A stretch of DNA of 64,000 nt from Desulfobacterium sp. GTDB lineage: Bacteria > Desulfobacterota > Desulfobacteria > Desulfobacterales > Desulfobacteraceae. Location of the stretch: assembly GCA_030145245.1 (NCBI GenBank), contig JAQYWC010000024.1, positions 1-64,000 of the forward strand. Direction: 5' to 3'. Both the position numbers and the translations under genes were made by a program. Below, piece by piece: positions 53,337 through 62,673 of this stretch; position 1 is the stretch's first letter; each line of letters begins with the position of its first letter. Under the pieces are notes generated by a model that did no database searches, had not been told where the DNA came from, and worked only from the letters and a program-made list of their open reading frames with translations.

Positions 53337-53567
53337 TTGAAACCTTTTACAAAAATCAATAATTCTGAAGAACTCGGTCAATATATTCTCAAAGAACGCA
53401 AAAAACTAAAGCTGACCCAAAAAGAGATATCAGAATTTACTGATGTTGGCAGAAAGTTTGTTTTAGAGCTTGAAAAGGGTAAAACAACCGCTCAAATCGG
53501 TAAGATCTTTGAAGTGTTGAACGGACTTGGGCTTGAACTTCACCTGATTAAACGTGGAGAGAGCTGA
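53337..53567 (+). CDS. hipB: HipB-type XRE antitoxin
   Basis: A 76-residue protein with one helix-turn-helix (LGQYILKERKKLKLTQKEISEFT, then GRKFVLELEKGK) and a short C-terminal strand VLNGLGLELHLIKRG that pairs in the dimer, as in HipB. TTG start with AGGGGG upstream. It represses the operon through the operators upstream and neutralises HipA. The next gene starts 2 bp after its stop. Confidence 0.88.
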   Translation: MKPFTKINNSEELGQYILKERKKLKLTQKEISEFTDVGRKFVLELEKGKTTAQIGKIFEVLNGLGLELHLIKRGES

Positions 53568-53569
53568 TT

Positions 53570-54820
53570 GTGGAAAAATTGAATATTTTTTTTAATGAAG
53601 ACTTAGTTGGTCGTCTATGTTTGGACGATAAGAGACGGTTTTCATTTTCCTACTCCAGGAGTTGGCTTGAGGATTCTGATGCTTTCCCTTTATCCATTTC
53701 TATTCCTTTGCAGGATACCGTGTTCCCAGATCATAAGGTGAAATCTTTTTTTGCCAATCTGCTACCGGAATCTGCTGTAAGGGATTTAGTTGCCAGGCGG
53801 CTTGGTGTTTCTGAGAAAAATGATTTCGTGCTTCTAAAGCTTCTTGGCGGAGAATGTGCCGGAGCAATAACGATCTTTCCCGAATCAATATCTCCTGAAT
53901 CTTGCGACCAATATCGGTATCGTCCTCTTACGGACGAACAATTAGCGGATCTGATAAAAAATATCCCCAAGCGACCTTTGCTTGCAGGAGAAGAAGGTAT
54001 TCGGATATCACTTGCAGGGGCTCAGGGAAAACTTGCTCTATTTAATAAAAATACACTCTTTTATATCCCTTTAAATGGCGCTCCAAGTAATTGTATCTTG
54101 AAACCTGCCATGGCTCATTTCCGCTCTTCTATTGAAAATGAGTGTTTCTGTATGATGCTTGCGGGTTCTTTAAATCTCAGGGTTCCTTCCGTTAAAATTA
54201 TTAAAAAAGAGAAACAAAAAGCGTTTTTCATCCAAAGGTATGATCGAATTTTTGATGATGATGATGCTGTTATTCGTTTGCACCAGGAAGATTTTTGTCA
54301 GGCCATGGGGCTTTCCCATGAATTAAAGTATCAGGCGGATGGCGGTCCCGGTTTTAAAGAGTGCTTTGACCTTGTCCGTAAATATTCTGCCAATCCTATT
54401 AAAGATACCCAGCAGTTACTGCAATGGGTGTTTTTCAATTATTTAATAGGGAATATGGATGCACATGCTAAAAACTTATCTTTCTTGTACCACTCAAGGC
54501 AGATAAGATTAGCACCTTTCTATGACCTTCTTTGTACAAATGTTTATGAAGAGTTGTCCCAAAAACTTGCCATGAAAATAGGAAAAGAGAATAGGCTCGA
54601 ATGGATTATGGAAAGGCACTGGGAAAGATTTGCAGGTGAGATAAATATTCGTCCCATGGTTCTTAAAAAACAGTTGATAAATTTTAGTCATAAAATGCTT
54701 TCTCAGATTGAGAAGACCTATACGGACTTCTCCAGCCAATATGAGGAAAATGAGCTTGTTCAAGGCATCATACTTGCCATAGAAGGACGGTCAGAGAGAG
54801 TGCTTAAACAAATGGAATGA
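53570..54820 (+). CDS. hipA: HipA-type serine/threonine kinase toxin
   Basis: A 416-residue protein with the N-terminal Couple_hipA domain (LSISIPLQDT, VKSFFANLLPESAVRDLVARRL) and kinase domain. Motifs: RISLAGAQGKLAL near the autophosphorylated loop, the nucleotide-binding Lys in ILKPAMAHF, the catalytic Asp in YLIGNMDAHAKNLSF and the metal site APFYDLL. E. coli HipA phosphorylates glutamyl-tRNA synthetase and induces persistence; the same target is probable but not shown. Start GTG, 2 bp after hipB. Confidence 0.92.
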   Translation: MEKLNIFFNEDLVGRLCLDDKRRFSFSYSRSWLEDSDAFPLSISIPLQDTVFPDHKVKSFFANLLPESAVRDLVARRLGVSEKNDFVLLKLLGGECAGAITIFPESISPESCDQYRYRPLTDEQLADLIKNIPKRPLLAGEEGIRISLAGAQGKLALFNKNTLFYIPLNGAPSNCILKPAMAHFRSSIENECFCMMLAGSLNLRVPSVKIIKKEKQKAFFIQRYDRIFDDDDAVIRLHQEDFCQAMGLSHELKYQADGGPGFKECFDLVRKYSANPIKDTQQLLQWVFFNYLIGNMDAHAKNLSFLYHSRQIRLAPFYDLLCTNVYEELSQKLAMKIGKENRLEWIMERHWERFAGEINIRPMVLKKQLINFSHKMLSQIEKTYTDFSSQYEENELVQGIILAIEGRSERVLKQME

Positions 54821-54866
54821 CCGTATAAGTTCATTCTGAAACTGCCCTGGGGGGCTCTGTGATCTC

Positions 54867-55331
54867 TCATGGGTGTCTTCTGGTCATGTCCATGTGGGGA
54901 ATGTTGTCTTCAAGATAGGTGTCTGAGACGGGGATGAATCCGTGGGATTGATAGAATGTTTTCAGGTGTTCCTGGGCACCGATGGTGACAGGGTGACCCG
55001 GCCATCTCTCCTGGATTACGGCAAGGGCATTTTCAATCAGGGTATGACTTAAGCCCTTGCCCCTGAACTCTTTTGCCACCAGAACCCGGCCTAAACTCAC
55101 GTGGGGATAGCTGACCCCCGGGCCCAGGATCCTCAGGTAGGCCGCCAGGGTATTGTTTTCGGTCAGGGCTGTCATATGAAGGGTCTCTTCATGGGTGTCC
55201 TTGCCGTCCAGCTCAGGATAGGGGCAGGTCTGCTCCACCACAAACACATCCACCCTGAGCCTGAGCAGGTCATAGAGCTCCTCAATGGTCAGGTCTTTAA
55301 ATTTTTTGGTTTCCCAGTGTATTGACTGCAT
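54867..55331 (-). CDS. GNAT family acetyltransferase, ElaA-like
   Basis: ATG 55331 has AAGGAAACC directly upstream. The 154-residue protein matches ElaA: MQSIHWETKKFKDLTIEELYDLLRLRVDVFVVEQ, CPYPELDGKDTHEETLHM, and the acetyl-CoA loop VAKEFRGKGLSHTLIENAL, ending with the FIPVSDTYLEDNIPHMDM strand. Acceptor unknown. Convergent with hipA. Confidence 0.9.
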   Translation of the reverse strand: MQSIHWETKKFKDLTIEELYDLLRLRVDVFVVEQTCPYPELDGKDTHEETLHMTALTENNTLAAYLRILGPGVSYPHVSLGRVLVAKEFRGKGLSHTLIENALAVIQERWPGHPVTIGAQEHLKTFYQSHGFIPVSDTYLEDNIPHMDMTRRHP

Positions 55332-55483
55332 GGTTTCCTTTTCCACCCTGGTATGTTTTCTTTTGTCGAACTATCCATACCCCATAACCGCATGGCAGAC
55401 AACCCCCAATACGCCCGGATCCCATATGGGGTTCAAAAGAGATCCGGGGCAGGGGGCCTGCTTTAAACTTCCTGTCTTTACCA

Positions 55484-56407
55484 TCAATGTTTTGAATCGG
55501 TTTTCTGAAAAGCATAAAAGAGATTGGGTTCACTTACTACGTAGATATTTCTGTTTTTGTCAATGGTTATGCCTTCAGGCTGCTTGACATCAGCCTGTAA
55601 ACCTGAAAATCCTTTTTCCAGTTCCTTAAAGCCCATTACCTTGCCCTGAAGTGTTACCTCAGCAATCAGCCTGGATCTGTCGCTTAAAAATATAAGGTTG
55701 TTTGAAACAGTATCAAAATGCAGGCCGGAAAGATCTTCCATATGAAGATCGGATATTTTTATTTTTTCCTGCTTTTTAATGCTTATGGCAGAACTTTTGC
55801 CTGAGTTTTCCGTTAATCCGTCGATTCTATACAGCACCATGGGCGACTTTTCTGTTACCACATATAGGGCATCCTCAGCCGGATTGTAGGCAATGCCTTC
55901 AAATCCTTTGTTCTTTTTGTACCCGACATCAAAGCAAAGCTGTTTTTTTACAGATCTTTTTTCAATAAAAGAGGTCGCTTTATCTATATGGATCAGGGAT
56001 ATCACAGCTCTGCGCTCTTCAATGACTCCAAAGATTTGCTTGCCAATATATACGATACCTTCTGTGTCTTGGAATCCTTTTAACGGGATTTTTCTGATGC
56101 CAATTCCGTCACAGGACAGTTCAGTGATCTCTTCCGGGCCGTTTGTAATAACAAACAGGGAGTTTGTGTCATGGTTAAACGTTATTCCTGACAGATTGCG
56201 CTCGATACAGGAAACCCTTAAGCCCTGGATCGATGCCGTATAGTCTGACAGGCCGACTGTTTTAAGTTTTTCTTTTTCAGATAGCCGGAATTCGTAATAA
56301 TGGTTAATGATAACGTCCTCTACATCCAAATATGACAGAATAACACCTGCTGTTAAAACAAGCATAAGTAAAGCAGCTGATTTTTTATATTTAAATTTCT
56401 TCAACAT
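55484..56407 (-). CDS. SdiA-regulated/YjiK-like membrane-anchored protein
   Basis: A 307-residue protein with one N-terminal membrane helix (about 10-26), then a propeller-like domain with LSGITFNHDTNSLFVI, DTEGIVYIGKQIFGV, NKGFEGIAYNPAEDALYVV and VKQPEGITIDKNRNIYVVSEPNLFY. This repeat series is the SdiA-regulated (YjiK) family, which is predicted to be periplasmic and membrane-tethered. Function unknown. GGAG precedes the ATG; it is 26 bp after the ferredoxin-like gene on the same strand. An inverted repeat CCCGGATC/GATCCGGG lies in the gap downstream (55414-55448). Confidence 0.82.
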   Translation of the reverse strand: MLKKFKYKKSAALLMLVLTAGVILSYLDVEDVIINHYYEFRLSEKEKLKTVGLSDYTASIQGLRVSCIERNLSGITFNHDTNSLFVITNGPEEITELSCDGIGIRKIPLKGFQDTEGIVYIGKQIFGVIEERRAVISLIHIDKATSFIEKRSVKKQLCFDVGYKKNKGFEGIAYNPAEDALYVVTEKSPMVLYRIDGLTENSGKSSAISIKKQEKIKISDLHMEDLSGLHFDTVSNNLIFLSDRSRLIAEVTLQGKVMGFKELEKGFSGLQADVKQPEGITIDKNRNIYVVSEPNLFYAFQKTDSKH

Positions 56408-56433
56408 GATCTCCAGGAGTATTGGGGGTTGCT

Positions 56434-57258
56434 TTAGTTTAACGGTGCGGTGACGGTGTGGATGGTCCAGGTGAGAAGATAGTAAAAGAGAAGGGCGGCA
56501 ATGCTGAAAACAAGGGGATTTACCCGTTTTCCCAGGAACGACAGGTGGATGGCGTTGGTCTTTTCAGGGCAGATCCCTTTCTCGACGCAGCTGTAGCATC
56601 CCAGGCAATCGTTGCCTGAGATGGTTTCTTTGGCTGAGACCTTGATCTGGACCGGGCAGGCCTTGTCACACCGGCGGCATGAGATGCATGCAGAGGAATC
56701 CCGCTTGATGGAGGTCAGGGGCAGCAGGCGATTCATCAGGTTGTAGCCGGCTTTCTGGAAACAGATGTATTTACAGAAGAACCGGGGCATCACCAGGGGA
56801 ACCAGGAGGATCAATCCCTTTTTCGCCTGGATATACGCCGATGTAAAGGGCGTGGCTTTGTACATGATCATATGGTCTCCCCAGAAGTAATCGATCCCTT
56901 CTGAGAGGACGACGTAGAGGAAACCGGCCATGAACAGGTATTTCAGATATCGCAGGGGCCTGTCCACAGCTTCCGGGAGATTGAACTGCAGGGTGGGGAA
57001 AAGCTTTTTGCCGACCTTGCTGATGAAATAATCGGCATTGCCAAAAGGGCAGATCCATCCGCACCAGAAAGAGCCGAACACCAGGAACATCACCATGACT
57101 GCAAGTTCCAGCTCAAAATCGGGGGTTATGCCGAAAATGGTTTCAGGTACCCAGGCAATCCATGGGAGAAACAGCAGCACCGTCATCAATCGTATAAAAT
57201 CCCTTAAATGTAGTAATTGCAAACCTTTCCCGGTCATTGTTTTTTCTTTCTTCGGCAT
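56434..57258 (-). CDS. NapH/NosR-like membrane 4Fe-4S ferredoxin
   Basis: A 274-residue inner-membrane protein with about five helices and two four-Cys ferredoxin motifs in the C-terminal part: CISCRRCDKACP and CLGCYSCVEKGICP, plus membrane-side CGWICPFG and CKYICFQKAG motifs typical of NapH, NosR and CcoG relatives. These pass electrons between the quinol pool or a cytoplasmic donor and periplasmic reductases. The partner is not next to it. ATG with AAGGAAAGAG upstream. Confidence 0.85.
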   Translation of the reverse strand: MPKKEKTMTGKGLQLLHLRDFIRLMTVLLFLPWIAWVPETIFGITPDFELELAVMVMFLVFGSFWCGWICPFGNADYFISKVGKKLFPTLQFNLPEAVDRPLRYLKYLFMAGFLYVVLSEGIDYFWGDHMIMYKATPFTSAYIQAKKGLILLVPLVMPRFFCKYICFQKAGYNLMNRLLPLTSIKRDSSACISCRRCDKACPVQIKVSAKETISGNDCLGCYSCVEKGICPEKTNAIHLSFLGKRVNPLVFSIAALLFYYLLTWTIHTVTAPLN

Positions 57259-57370
57259 CTCTTTCCTTGGGGTTAGATGGTTCTCAATGAATAATTCTGG
57301 GGGGATGGTATCAGAACCTTACTTTCTGGAATCTTTCCATAACATTACAAAAATGACAGGTTGGAGCGGA

Positions 57371-58780
57371 TCAGGGAAGGAGCAGGGTAAAGCGGGTGCC
57401 CCTGTCTTTGAGGTTTTCGGCCACAATGGTGCCGTTGTGGGCCCGGACCACGGCCTGGACCATGGAAAGCCCCAGGCCAAGACCCTTTTGGCTGCGGCTC
57501 CTGTCACAACGGAAAAGCCGGTCGAAAATTTTCGGGATATCCTTTTCCGGGATTCCGGGCCCGGTATCTTCCACGCAGATCTTAATTCCGGGGCCTTCCT
57601 GGGACGCTGTGAGGGTCACACGGCCATGGGGAGGGGTGTATTTGACTCCATTGTCCACAAGGTTGGCAATCACCTGGTAGAGCCGGCCCGGGTCTGCAAG
57701 GACAGATAGCCCTTTGGGAACGATCTTTGTAAGCGTGATCTGTTTCTCTTCCGCTGGGATCTGGTACACGTCGCATACGGAGTTCATGAGATCAAGAATG
57801 GAGATGGTCTCTGGGTGGAGGTTCATGGTGCCGGTTTCCGCCTCGGAAATATCCATGAGGGTGTTGATGATGCTGTTGAGGCGTTCCGTCTCTTCGGCGC
57901 AATCCAGCAGGGAGTCCATGAGGGCGTCATCCTCCCCGTCCTCCACGGATTTCTCAATGGAGGCCCTCATGCGGGCCAGGGGGGTCCTGAGGTCATGGGC
58001 CACGTTGTCAAGGGATTCGGCCATGGCCCGGATGAGTGTCTCGATCTTTGAGAGCATTTGATTGAACTTGTGGGCCAGTTCGTCCAGGTCATCCCCGGTG
58101 CCCCTGGTGCGAACCCTTGCGCCCATCTCGCCTGATTCCACACGCTTGATGGCGGAAAGCAGCTCCTTTAGCGGAAGAAGGGTCTGCCAGGAGAGAAAGA
58201 TCCCCCCCAGGATTCCCACGACCAGGCTGAATCCGAGCAGGTTGAAAAACAGATCCCTTAACCGGGACTGGGTCTCTTCGATCTCCTCGTTGGAGTAGCC
58301 GATGTAGAGGGTGTAGCCCTGGGCAAGCTTTTTTGAGGTGATCTCCAGCCAGTCGCTCTCATCGATTTCGCTTGCATCCCCAAACCAGCCGCTGCCCCCC
58401 ACGAGGCCCCACTCCCCGGTCCGGGCATCCATTTCTTTTGGAATGTCAGCCAGGGGGTATGTTTCCCAGAATTCCGGAAGCAAGGCGTAGGCAATGGTGC
58501 CGTCCGGGGCGTTGATCAGAACGAGCATGCCGGGTTTGAAGGTCGGGCTTGCTTTCCTGTCGAGATGGGCCAGCAGGGAGTCCATGCCCCGGGCGTTGGC
58601 AATGGAGAGATATTGGGAGGCCTTTTCAAGGACAAACTGCCGCTCCTTCAGACGGATCGAAGTGGAAAGCTGAAATGAGATAAAGGCAAAAAGAAGGAGG
58701 GCAAGTACGACAAAGCCGGTGGAGAAAAAGAGAACCAGCTTAAACTCCAGCCGGTGAATCAGCCTATGCTTTAAGGACAT
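57371..58780 (-). CDS. Two-component sensor histidine kinase
   Basis: ATG 58780 overlaps the response-regulator stop by 17 bp. The 469-residue kinase has a membrane helix (about 13-35), a periplasmic domain of about 150 residues, a second helix (about 180-205), HAMP, HisKA (NVAHDLRTPLARMRA with the phosphorylated His) and HATPase_c (NLVDNGVKYTPPHG, DTGPGIP and GLGLGLSMV). This is the CopS/QseC-like EnvZ class. The stimulus is unknown. It is paired with the response regulator upstream. The NapH-like gene follows, but the gap of about 110 bp leaves co-regulation open. Confidence 0.93.
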   Translation of the reverse strand: MSLKHRLIHRLEFKLVLFFSTGFVVLALLLFAFISFQLSTSIRLKERQFVLEKASQYLSIANARGMDSLLAHLDRKASPTFKPGMLVLINAPDGTIAYALLPEFWETYPLADIPKEMDARTGEWGLVGGSGWFGDASEIDESDWLEITSKKLAQGYTLYIGYSNEEIEETQSRLRDLFFNLLGFSLVVGILGGIFLSWQTLLPLKELLSAIKRVESGEMGARVRTRGTGDDLDELAHKFNQMLSKIETLIRAMAESLDNVAHDLRTPLARMRASIEKSVEDGEDDALMDSLLDCAEETERLNSIINTLMDISEAETGTMNLHPETISILDLMNSVCDVYQIPAEEKQITLTKIVPKGLSVLADPGRLYQVIANLVDNGVKYTPPHGRVTLTASQEGPGIKICVEDTGPGIPEKDIPKIFDRLFRCDRSRSQKGLGLGLSMVQAVVRAHNGTIVAENLKDRGTRFTLLLP

Positions 58781-59438
58781 ACCCGATACCACGCAATGTA
58801 TGAATCATCTTTGACGTGAACGGTTTGTCAATCTTGTTGCGAAGCCTGCACACAAGCACATCCACCACATTGGTCTGGGGATCAAAATTGTAATCCCACA
58901 GTTTCTCCATGATCACGGTCTTGGAAACCACCCGGCCGGGATTTTGGGCCAGCAGCCGGAGCAGGGCAAACTCCTTGGGCTGAAGATCAATCACTGTATC
59001 ACCACGCTTTACCTCCCGGGCAAGAAGATCCATGGAGAGATCTCCCATGGAGAGGGTGGTGGGCTCGATCTTTCCCCCCTTGGTCCGGCGAAGCAGGGTC
59101 TGAATCCTGGCAAGCAGCTCCAGGTAGGAAAAGGGTTTGGTCAAATAGTCGTCTGCCCCGGAGTAGAGGCCCTTGATCCTGTCGTCCGTGGATCTTTTGG
59201 CGCTTAAAAAGATGACAGGGGTGTCAATATCATGCTTTCTGATCTCTTCCACGATTTGCAACCCATCCACACCGGGCAACATGATATCGAGCACCATTAT
59301 GTCATAGGATTCGGTCAGGGCCTGATGGAGGCCGTCAACCCCGTTTGACGCGTGGTCCACGGTGAACCCGGATTGTTTTAACCCGGCCACGATAAATTGG
59401 GATAACTTTTCGTCATCTTCAACAAATAAAAGTTTCAT
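58764..59438 (-). CDS. OmpR-family response regulator
   Basis: A 224-residue regulator with an N-terminal receiver (phosphorylated Asp51 in VLDIMLPGVDGL, acidic pocket FVEDDE, Lys in LTKPF) and a C-terminal winged helix (LQPKEFALLRLLAQNPGRVVSK, then DVLVCRLRNKID and TLRGIGYVLKA). It should bind DNA when phosphorylated by the overlapping kinase. No metal- or envelope-stress target gene is visible, although a TauE-like exporter is the next gene upstream in the opposite order. Confidence 0.94.
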   Translation of the reverse strand: MKLLFVEDDEKLSQFIVAGLKQSGFTVDHASNGVDGLHQALTESYDIMVLDIMLPGVDGLQIVEEIRKHDIDTPVIFLSAKRSTDDRIKGLYSGADDYLTKPFSYLELLARIQTLLRRTKGGKIEPTTLSMGDLSMDLLAREVKRGDTVIDLQPKEFALLRLLAQNPGRVVSKTVIMEKLWDYNFDPQTNVVDVLVCRLRNKIDKPFTSKMIHTLRGIGYVLKA

Positions 59439-59507
59439 GGCTTATATTTACCGCATTTTACCCTGGATTGGCAACTGAGGAACCCAATCGCCTCCAGAGG
59501 GTGATTT

Positions 59508-60440
59508 TTACCCGAAAAATGCGGCCACATATTTGGCGGCCGTGGAGATGATGATGAGGGTCAACATCCACTTGATGGCCCTGGCAGGGACGAATTTCTG
59601 GCAACGGGCCCCCAGGTACATTCCGGCCATGCCGCCCAGGCCGAACAGGATGCCCAGTAAATAATCCGGTGCCACAGACACGTCGGGGTAAAAGGGGGCA
59701 ATGGCCTGGTAGAACAGAACGCCTGCGATGGAGGTGACAAAGGTGCCCATGAGGGCGGCGCCTGCCACGGTATAGACCGGTAAGCCGAAGAAGGTGACAA
59801 AGAAGGGAGCGATGATGGAGCCGCCGCCGATGCCGTAGACGCCTCCCACAAGGCCGACAATGGCGCTCAGGCTGAAGATGCCCCAGAATGAAACATCAAA
59901 ACTCTCCCCGTAAAATGTGTACCCGATCCGTTTTAAATTAAAGTGGGTGACCTTGACCGTGGGCAGGGCGGTCCTTGAGCCATGCTTGCGCACTGCTTCT
60001 TGAAAGCGGTTTTCGATCTTCTCCTTGGCTGCGTTTTTTGAATTCTTCGTTACCAGATCCCCCAGCATCTTCAGGCCGATATAGAGGAGGACGGCGGCGG
60101 CAAAGAGCTTGAAGCTTTTGGGATCGGGCAGGTAGCTGACGCGGAGGATGGCGCCCATGAAAACCCCGGGCAGGGTGCCGGCCACCACCACAAAGGTCAG
60201 GGGCCACACCATTCTTCCTTCTTTCCAGTAATGCCAGACACCGCTTGGGGTGGCAACGATGTTGAACAATTGGTTGGTGGCACTGACCGAAGGGTTTGTG
60301 TACCCGAGAAAGGAGATCTGGAACGGCAACAGCAGAAACGCACCCGATACACCCCCCATGGACGTGAAAAAAGAGATCACAAAAGCGACCAGGGGCGGAA
60401 TCCAGATGGCGACTTCTATGCCGGCGGTTTGAAAAAGCAT
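59508..60440 (-). CDS. TauE/SafE-family anion exporter
   Basis: ATG 60440 has AAGGAGG upstream. The 310-residue membrane protein has about eight helices with the internal duplication of the TauE/SafE family: FVISFFTSMGGVSGAFLLLPF in the first half and VGLVGGVYGIGGGSIIAPFFVTFFGLP in the second. Members export sulfite or other anions; in sulfate reducers some are linked to oxyanion regulons. It is divergent from the TunR-like regulator across a gap with a striking inverted repeat, so oxyanion export is a good hypothesis. Confidence 0.87.
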   Translation of the reverse strand: MLFQTAGIEVAIWIPPLVAFVISFFTSMGGVSGAFLLLPFQISFLGYTNPSVSATNQLFNIVATPSGVWHYWKEGRMVWPLTFVVVAGTLPGVFMGAILRVSYLPDPKSFKLFAAAVLLYIGLKMLGDLVTKNSKNAAKEKIENRFQEAVRKHGSRTALPTVKVTHFNLKRIGYTFYGESFDVSFWGIFSLSAIVGLVGGVYGIGGGSIIAPFFVTFFGLPVYTVAGAALMGTFVTSIAGVLFYQAIAPFYPDVSVAPDYLLGILFGLGGMAGMYLGARCQKFVPARAIKWMLTLIIISTAAKYVAAFFG

Positions 60441-60473
60441 GATGGCCTCCTTGTTAATAGTCAGTAGCGACCT

Positions 60474-60505
60474 ATAGACACGATTAATATATTTTTCGTG
60501 TCTAT
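60474..60505. promoter_or_regulatory. Core-site-like inverted repeat between tauE-like and tunR-like genes
   Basis: ATAGACACGA and TCGTGTCTAT are perfect 10-bp arms separated by a 12-base AT-rich spacer. The geometry, two arms around a short spacer, resembles core sites bound by tyrosine recombinases, and the neighbouring regulator carries such a DNA-binding domain. It is a likely operator for both divergent genes. Confidence 0.7.
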
Positions 60506-60578
60506 GCAACAACATTTTAATAAAAAGCTCTATTTGTTCCGTGTTGCTTTGCTACCTGGTTGTGTTACAATCCCGAGG

Positions 60579-61646
60579 ATGTCAGTATTAAAAAGTACAA
60601 AAAACGGTGGCACTGCTTCGGTGACCGATGACGGCCAATGCCTGGATACCACCCAGCTCCATGGGATGGAACAATCTTTTCGTGAATGGGTGGCGCTTTC
60701 TCCCCGGGCGGATGTGCGTGTTTCCCGCCAGCGGATTCTGATCATTTTTCTCCTGATCCGTTACACGGGTGCCAAGCTGAACGAGGTCCTGGCCCTGGAT
60801 CCGTTTGAGGAGATCGATCCTGTTCAACGGGTTGTCTCCTTTCGAGGCAACGTTGCCGGCAAGGAATTCGGGCAAAGGGTGGTTCAGCTATCGGAAATAG
60901 TATCCCGCAAAATTCAGGACCTGCTGGCAGATCCTGAATTCAGGGACGCTTCCCGGAACATGCTCAATGTCGATCCCGGGTTTGTGCGCCGCAAATTCTA
61001 TGAGCGGGCCCAGGCCTGCGGCTTTCCCAAGCGGTCCGGAGGCCCGGAGATGATTCGCAAGGCCAGGGCCGTGGAGTTGATGCAGGCCAACATGCCCTTG
61101 CCCGCGGTTCAGATGATGCTGGGCCACTCCACGCCGAACCTGACATCCTCCTATGTCTCTTTTTCCGAGGATGAGATCCGCCAGGTCACCAAGGGGTTCA
61201 TTGAAAGGGAATCCATGCGCAGCACCAGTGCGCGCAACGCTTTCTTTGGTAAAATTCAGACCATCCTGGGGGGGGATATTCAGGCGCGTGTGGAACTCAC
61301 CACCATGGACGGCCATTCCATCACCACGGTGATTACCAATGACAGTGTGGAACGGCTTGGTTTAAAGCAGGGCGGGCTGGTTACGGCCGAGGTAAAGGCG
61401 CCCTGGGTGCTGCTGCAAAAAGGTGAGCTTGCGCCTGAATGCAGTGCTGAGAACCGGTTTAAAGGGGTGATCACCCGGATAACCCGGGGCAGGATCAATA
61501 CGGAGTATGTCGTGCGGATATCCGATGGGACCCAGTTGTGCTCCATTGTCTCCACAGTCAACCCGGGCGGTTTCCAGCTGGAGGAGGGGGACAGGGTCTG
61601 GGCGTTCTTTAACTGCTTTTCCGTGGTGCTGCATCTGGACCATTAA
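60579..61646 (+). CDS. TunR-like oxyanion regulator: integrase-type DNA-binding domain with two Mop/TOBE domains
   Basis: ATG 60579 gives a 355-residue protein, but the GAGG directly before it leaves the start uncertain. Residues about 20-210 resemble the tyrosine recombinase catalytic fold (LIRYTGAKLNEVLALDPFE and MMLGHSTPNLTSSYVSF), but the first catalytic Arg is replaced by Lys, and the HxxR motif is missing, so it should bind but not cut DNA. Residues about 225-285 and 290-355 are two Mop/TOBE domains (ARNAFFGKIQTILGGD; AENRFKGVITRITRGR), which bind molybdate or tungstate. I recall this domain set from TunR regulators of tungstate uptake in Desulfovibrio. Divergent from an anion exporter. 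Confidence 0.82.
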   Translation: MSVLKSTKNGGTASVTDDGQCLDTTQLHGMEQSFREWVALSPRADVRVSRQRILIIFLLIRYTGAKLNEVLALDPFEEIDPVQRVVSFRGNVAGKEFGQRVVQLSEIVSRKIQDLLADPEFRDASRNMLNVDPGFVRRKFYERAQACGFPKRSGGPEMIRKARAVELMQANMPLPAVQMMLGHSTPNLTSSYVSFSEDEIRQVTKGFIERESMRSTSARNAFFGKIQTILGGDIQARVELTTMDGHSITTVITNDSVERLGLKQGGLVTAEVKAPWVLLQKGELAPECSAENRFKGVITRITRGRINTEYVVRISDGTQLCSIVSTVNPGGFQLEEGDRVWAFFNCFSVVLHLDH

Positions 61647-61662
61647 TCCCGGATGATCGTTT

Positions 61663-62538
61663 TCAAGGCTGCCACACAGCGTCGTGCACCTTGTGCATGG
61701 CTTCTATTTTAGGGTCGTCGCTCCTGGTTTCAAGGTAGGCAAAGAAGAGATCCAGGGAAAGGGTCTTGCCCCGCCACAGGGCGACCCGGCCAGCTTTTTC
61801 AGCGGCTTCAGCCTCGTCCCGGTACATGAGCCCGATCCCGGCACCGGCCATGACCAGCTGGCTCATGGTTTCGTCATCCGCCTCCACGGCCCGTATGAGG
61901 TTTTCATTTGCCAGGCCGAAATGCTCCTCGATGATCATGTCCAGGCGGCACCCTTCGGTGTGGACCACCCAGGGAAGGGTCGCGATCTCCCGGGCACCGG
62001 CGTTCTCTATTCTTTCTTTCCAGGCAACAGGCCCTGCCACCATGAATTCCACGGATCTGAGGAATCGGCTTTTGATTCCGGAAGATGAAATGCCTCCCAG
62101 TATATAACCGCAGTCAAACTCCCCGGTTTTAAGATATTGCTCCACCCTGTGGGATGAACTCTGGACAAGTTTGAGGGTCAGCCGTGGATAGGCGGTTCGC
62201 GCCTGTTCAAACACGCGGGTGATCCTCAGGGTATCAGGATCGAGGTTGATGCCTATCTTCACCCCTCCCACGGGCTCGCCCTTGATCTTTTCTGCCTGGT
62301 TCAGAAGCTCGCTTGCGGAATCAAGCACCTTCCTTGCCTTGTCAAGCATGACCTCTCCCGGGTCTGTAAGCCCCATTCCTTTTTTGCTCCGCTCAAACAG
62401 GGATAGCCCAAGCTCTTTCTCAAGGGCCTTGATATGGGCGCTCACCGAGGGCTGGCTCGTGTTGAGGCGTTTGGCCGCCCGGGTGAGATGCTTCTCCTCG
62501 GCAACTGTCACAAAGGTACGCAACTGGTAGAGTTCCAT
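61663..62538 (-). CDS. LysR family regulator, paralogue of the gene at 37313
   Basis: A 291-residue LysR protein with intact N-terminus MELYQLRTFVTVAEEKH, helix-turn-helix LTRAAKRLNTSQPSVSAHIKA and an effector domain (GGVKIGINLDPDTLRI, MAGAGIGLMYRDEAE). Along its length it is similar to the rearranged gene at 37313-38221, which allows the break there to be recognised. It ends 17 bp from the TunR-like stop in a convergent arrangement. The target is unknown. Confidence 0.9.
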   Translation of the reverse strand: MELYQLRTFVTVAEEKHLTRAAKRLNTSQPSVSAHIKALEKELGLSLFERSKKGMGLTDPGEVMLDKARKVLDSASELLNQAEKIKGEPVGGVKIGINLDPDTLRITRVFEQARTAYPRLTLKLVQSSSHRVEQYLKTGEFDCGYILGGISSSGIKSRFLRSVEFMVAGPVAWKERIENAGAREIATLPWVVHTEGCRLDMIIEEHFGLANENLIRAVEADDETMSQLVMAGAGIGLMYRDEAEAAEKAGRVALWRGKTLSLDLFFAYLETRSDDPKIEAMHKVHDAVWQP

Positions 62539-62673
62539 GGTTCACCTATCCGCTTAATCAGTTTTTCCGAACATTGAAATCAGATCATACTATTATCTTT
62601 TTTGTAATAGTCAACCTATATTCTTTTCAAGGATTTTTAACACTTGATAACCTCATAAGAGAAGGAGAAGGAT

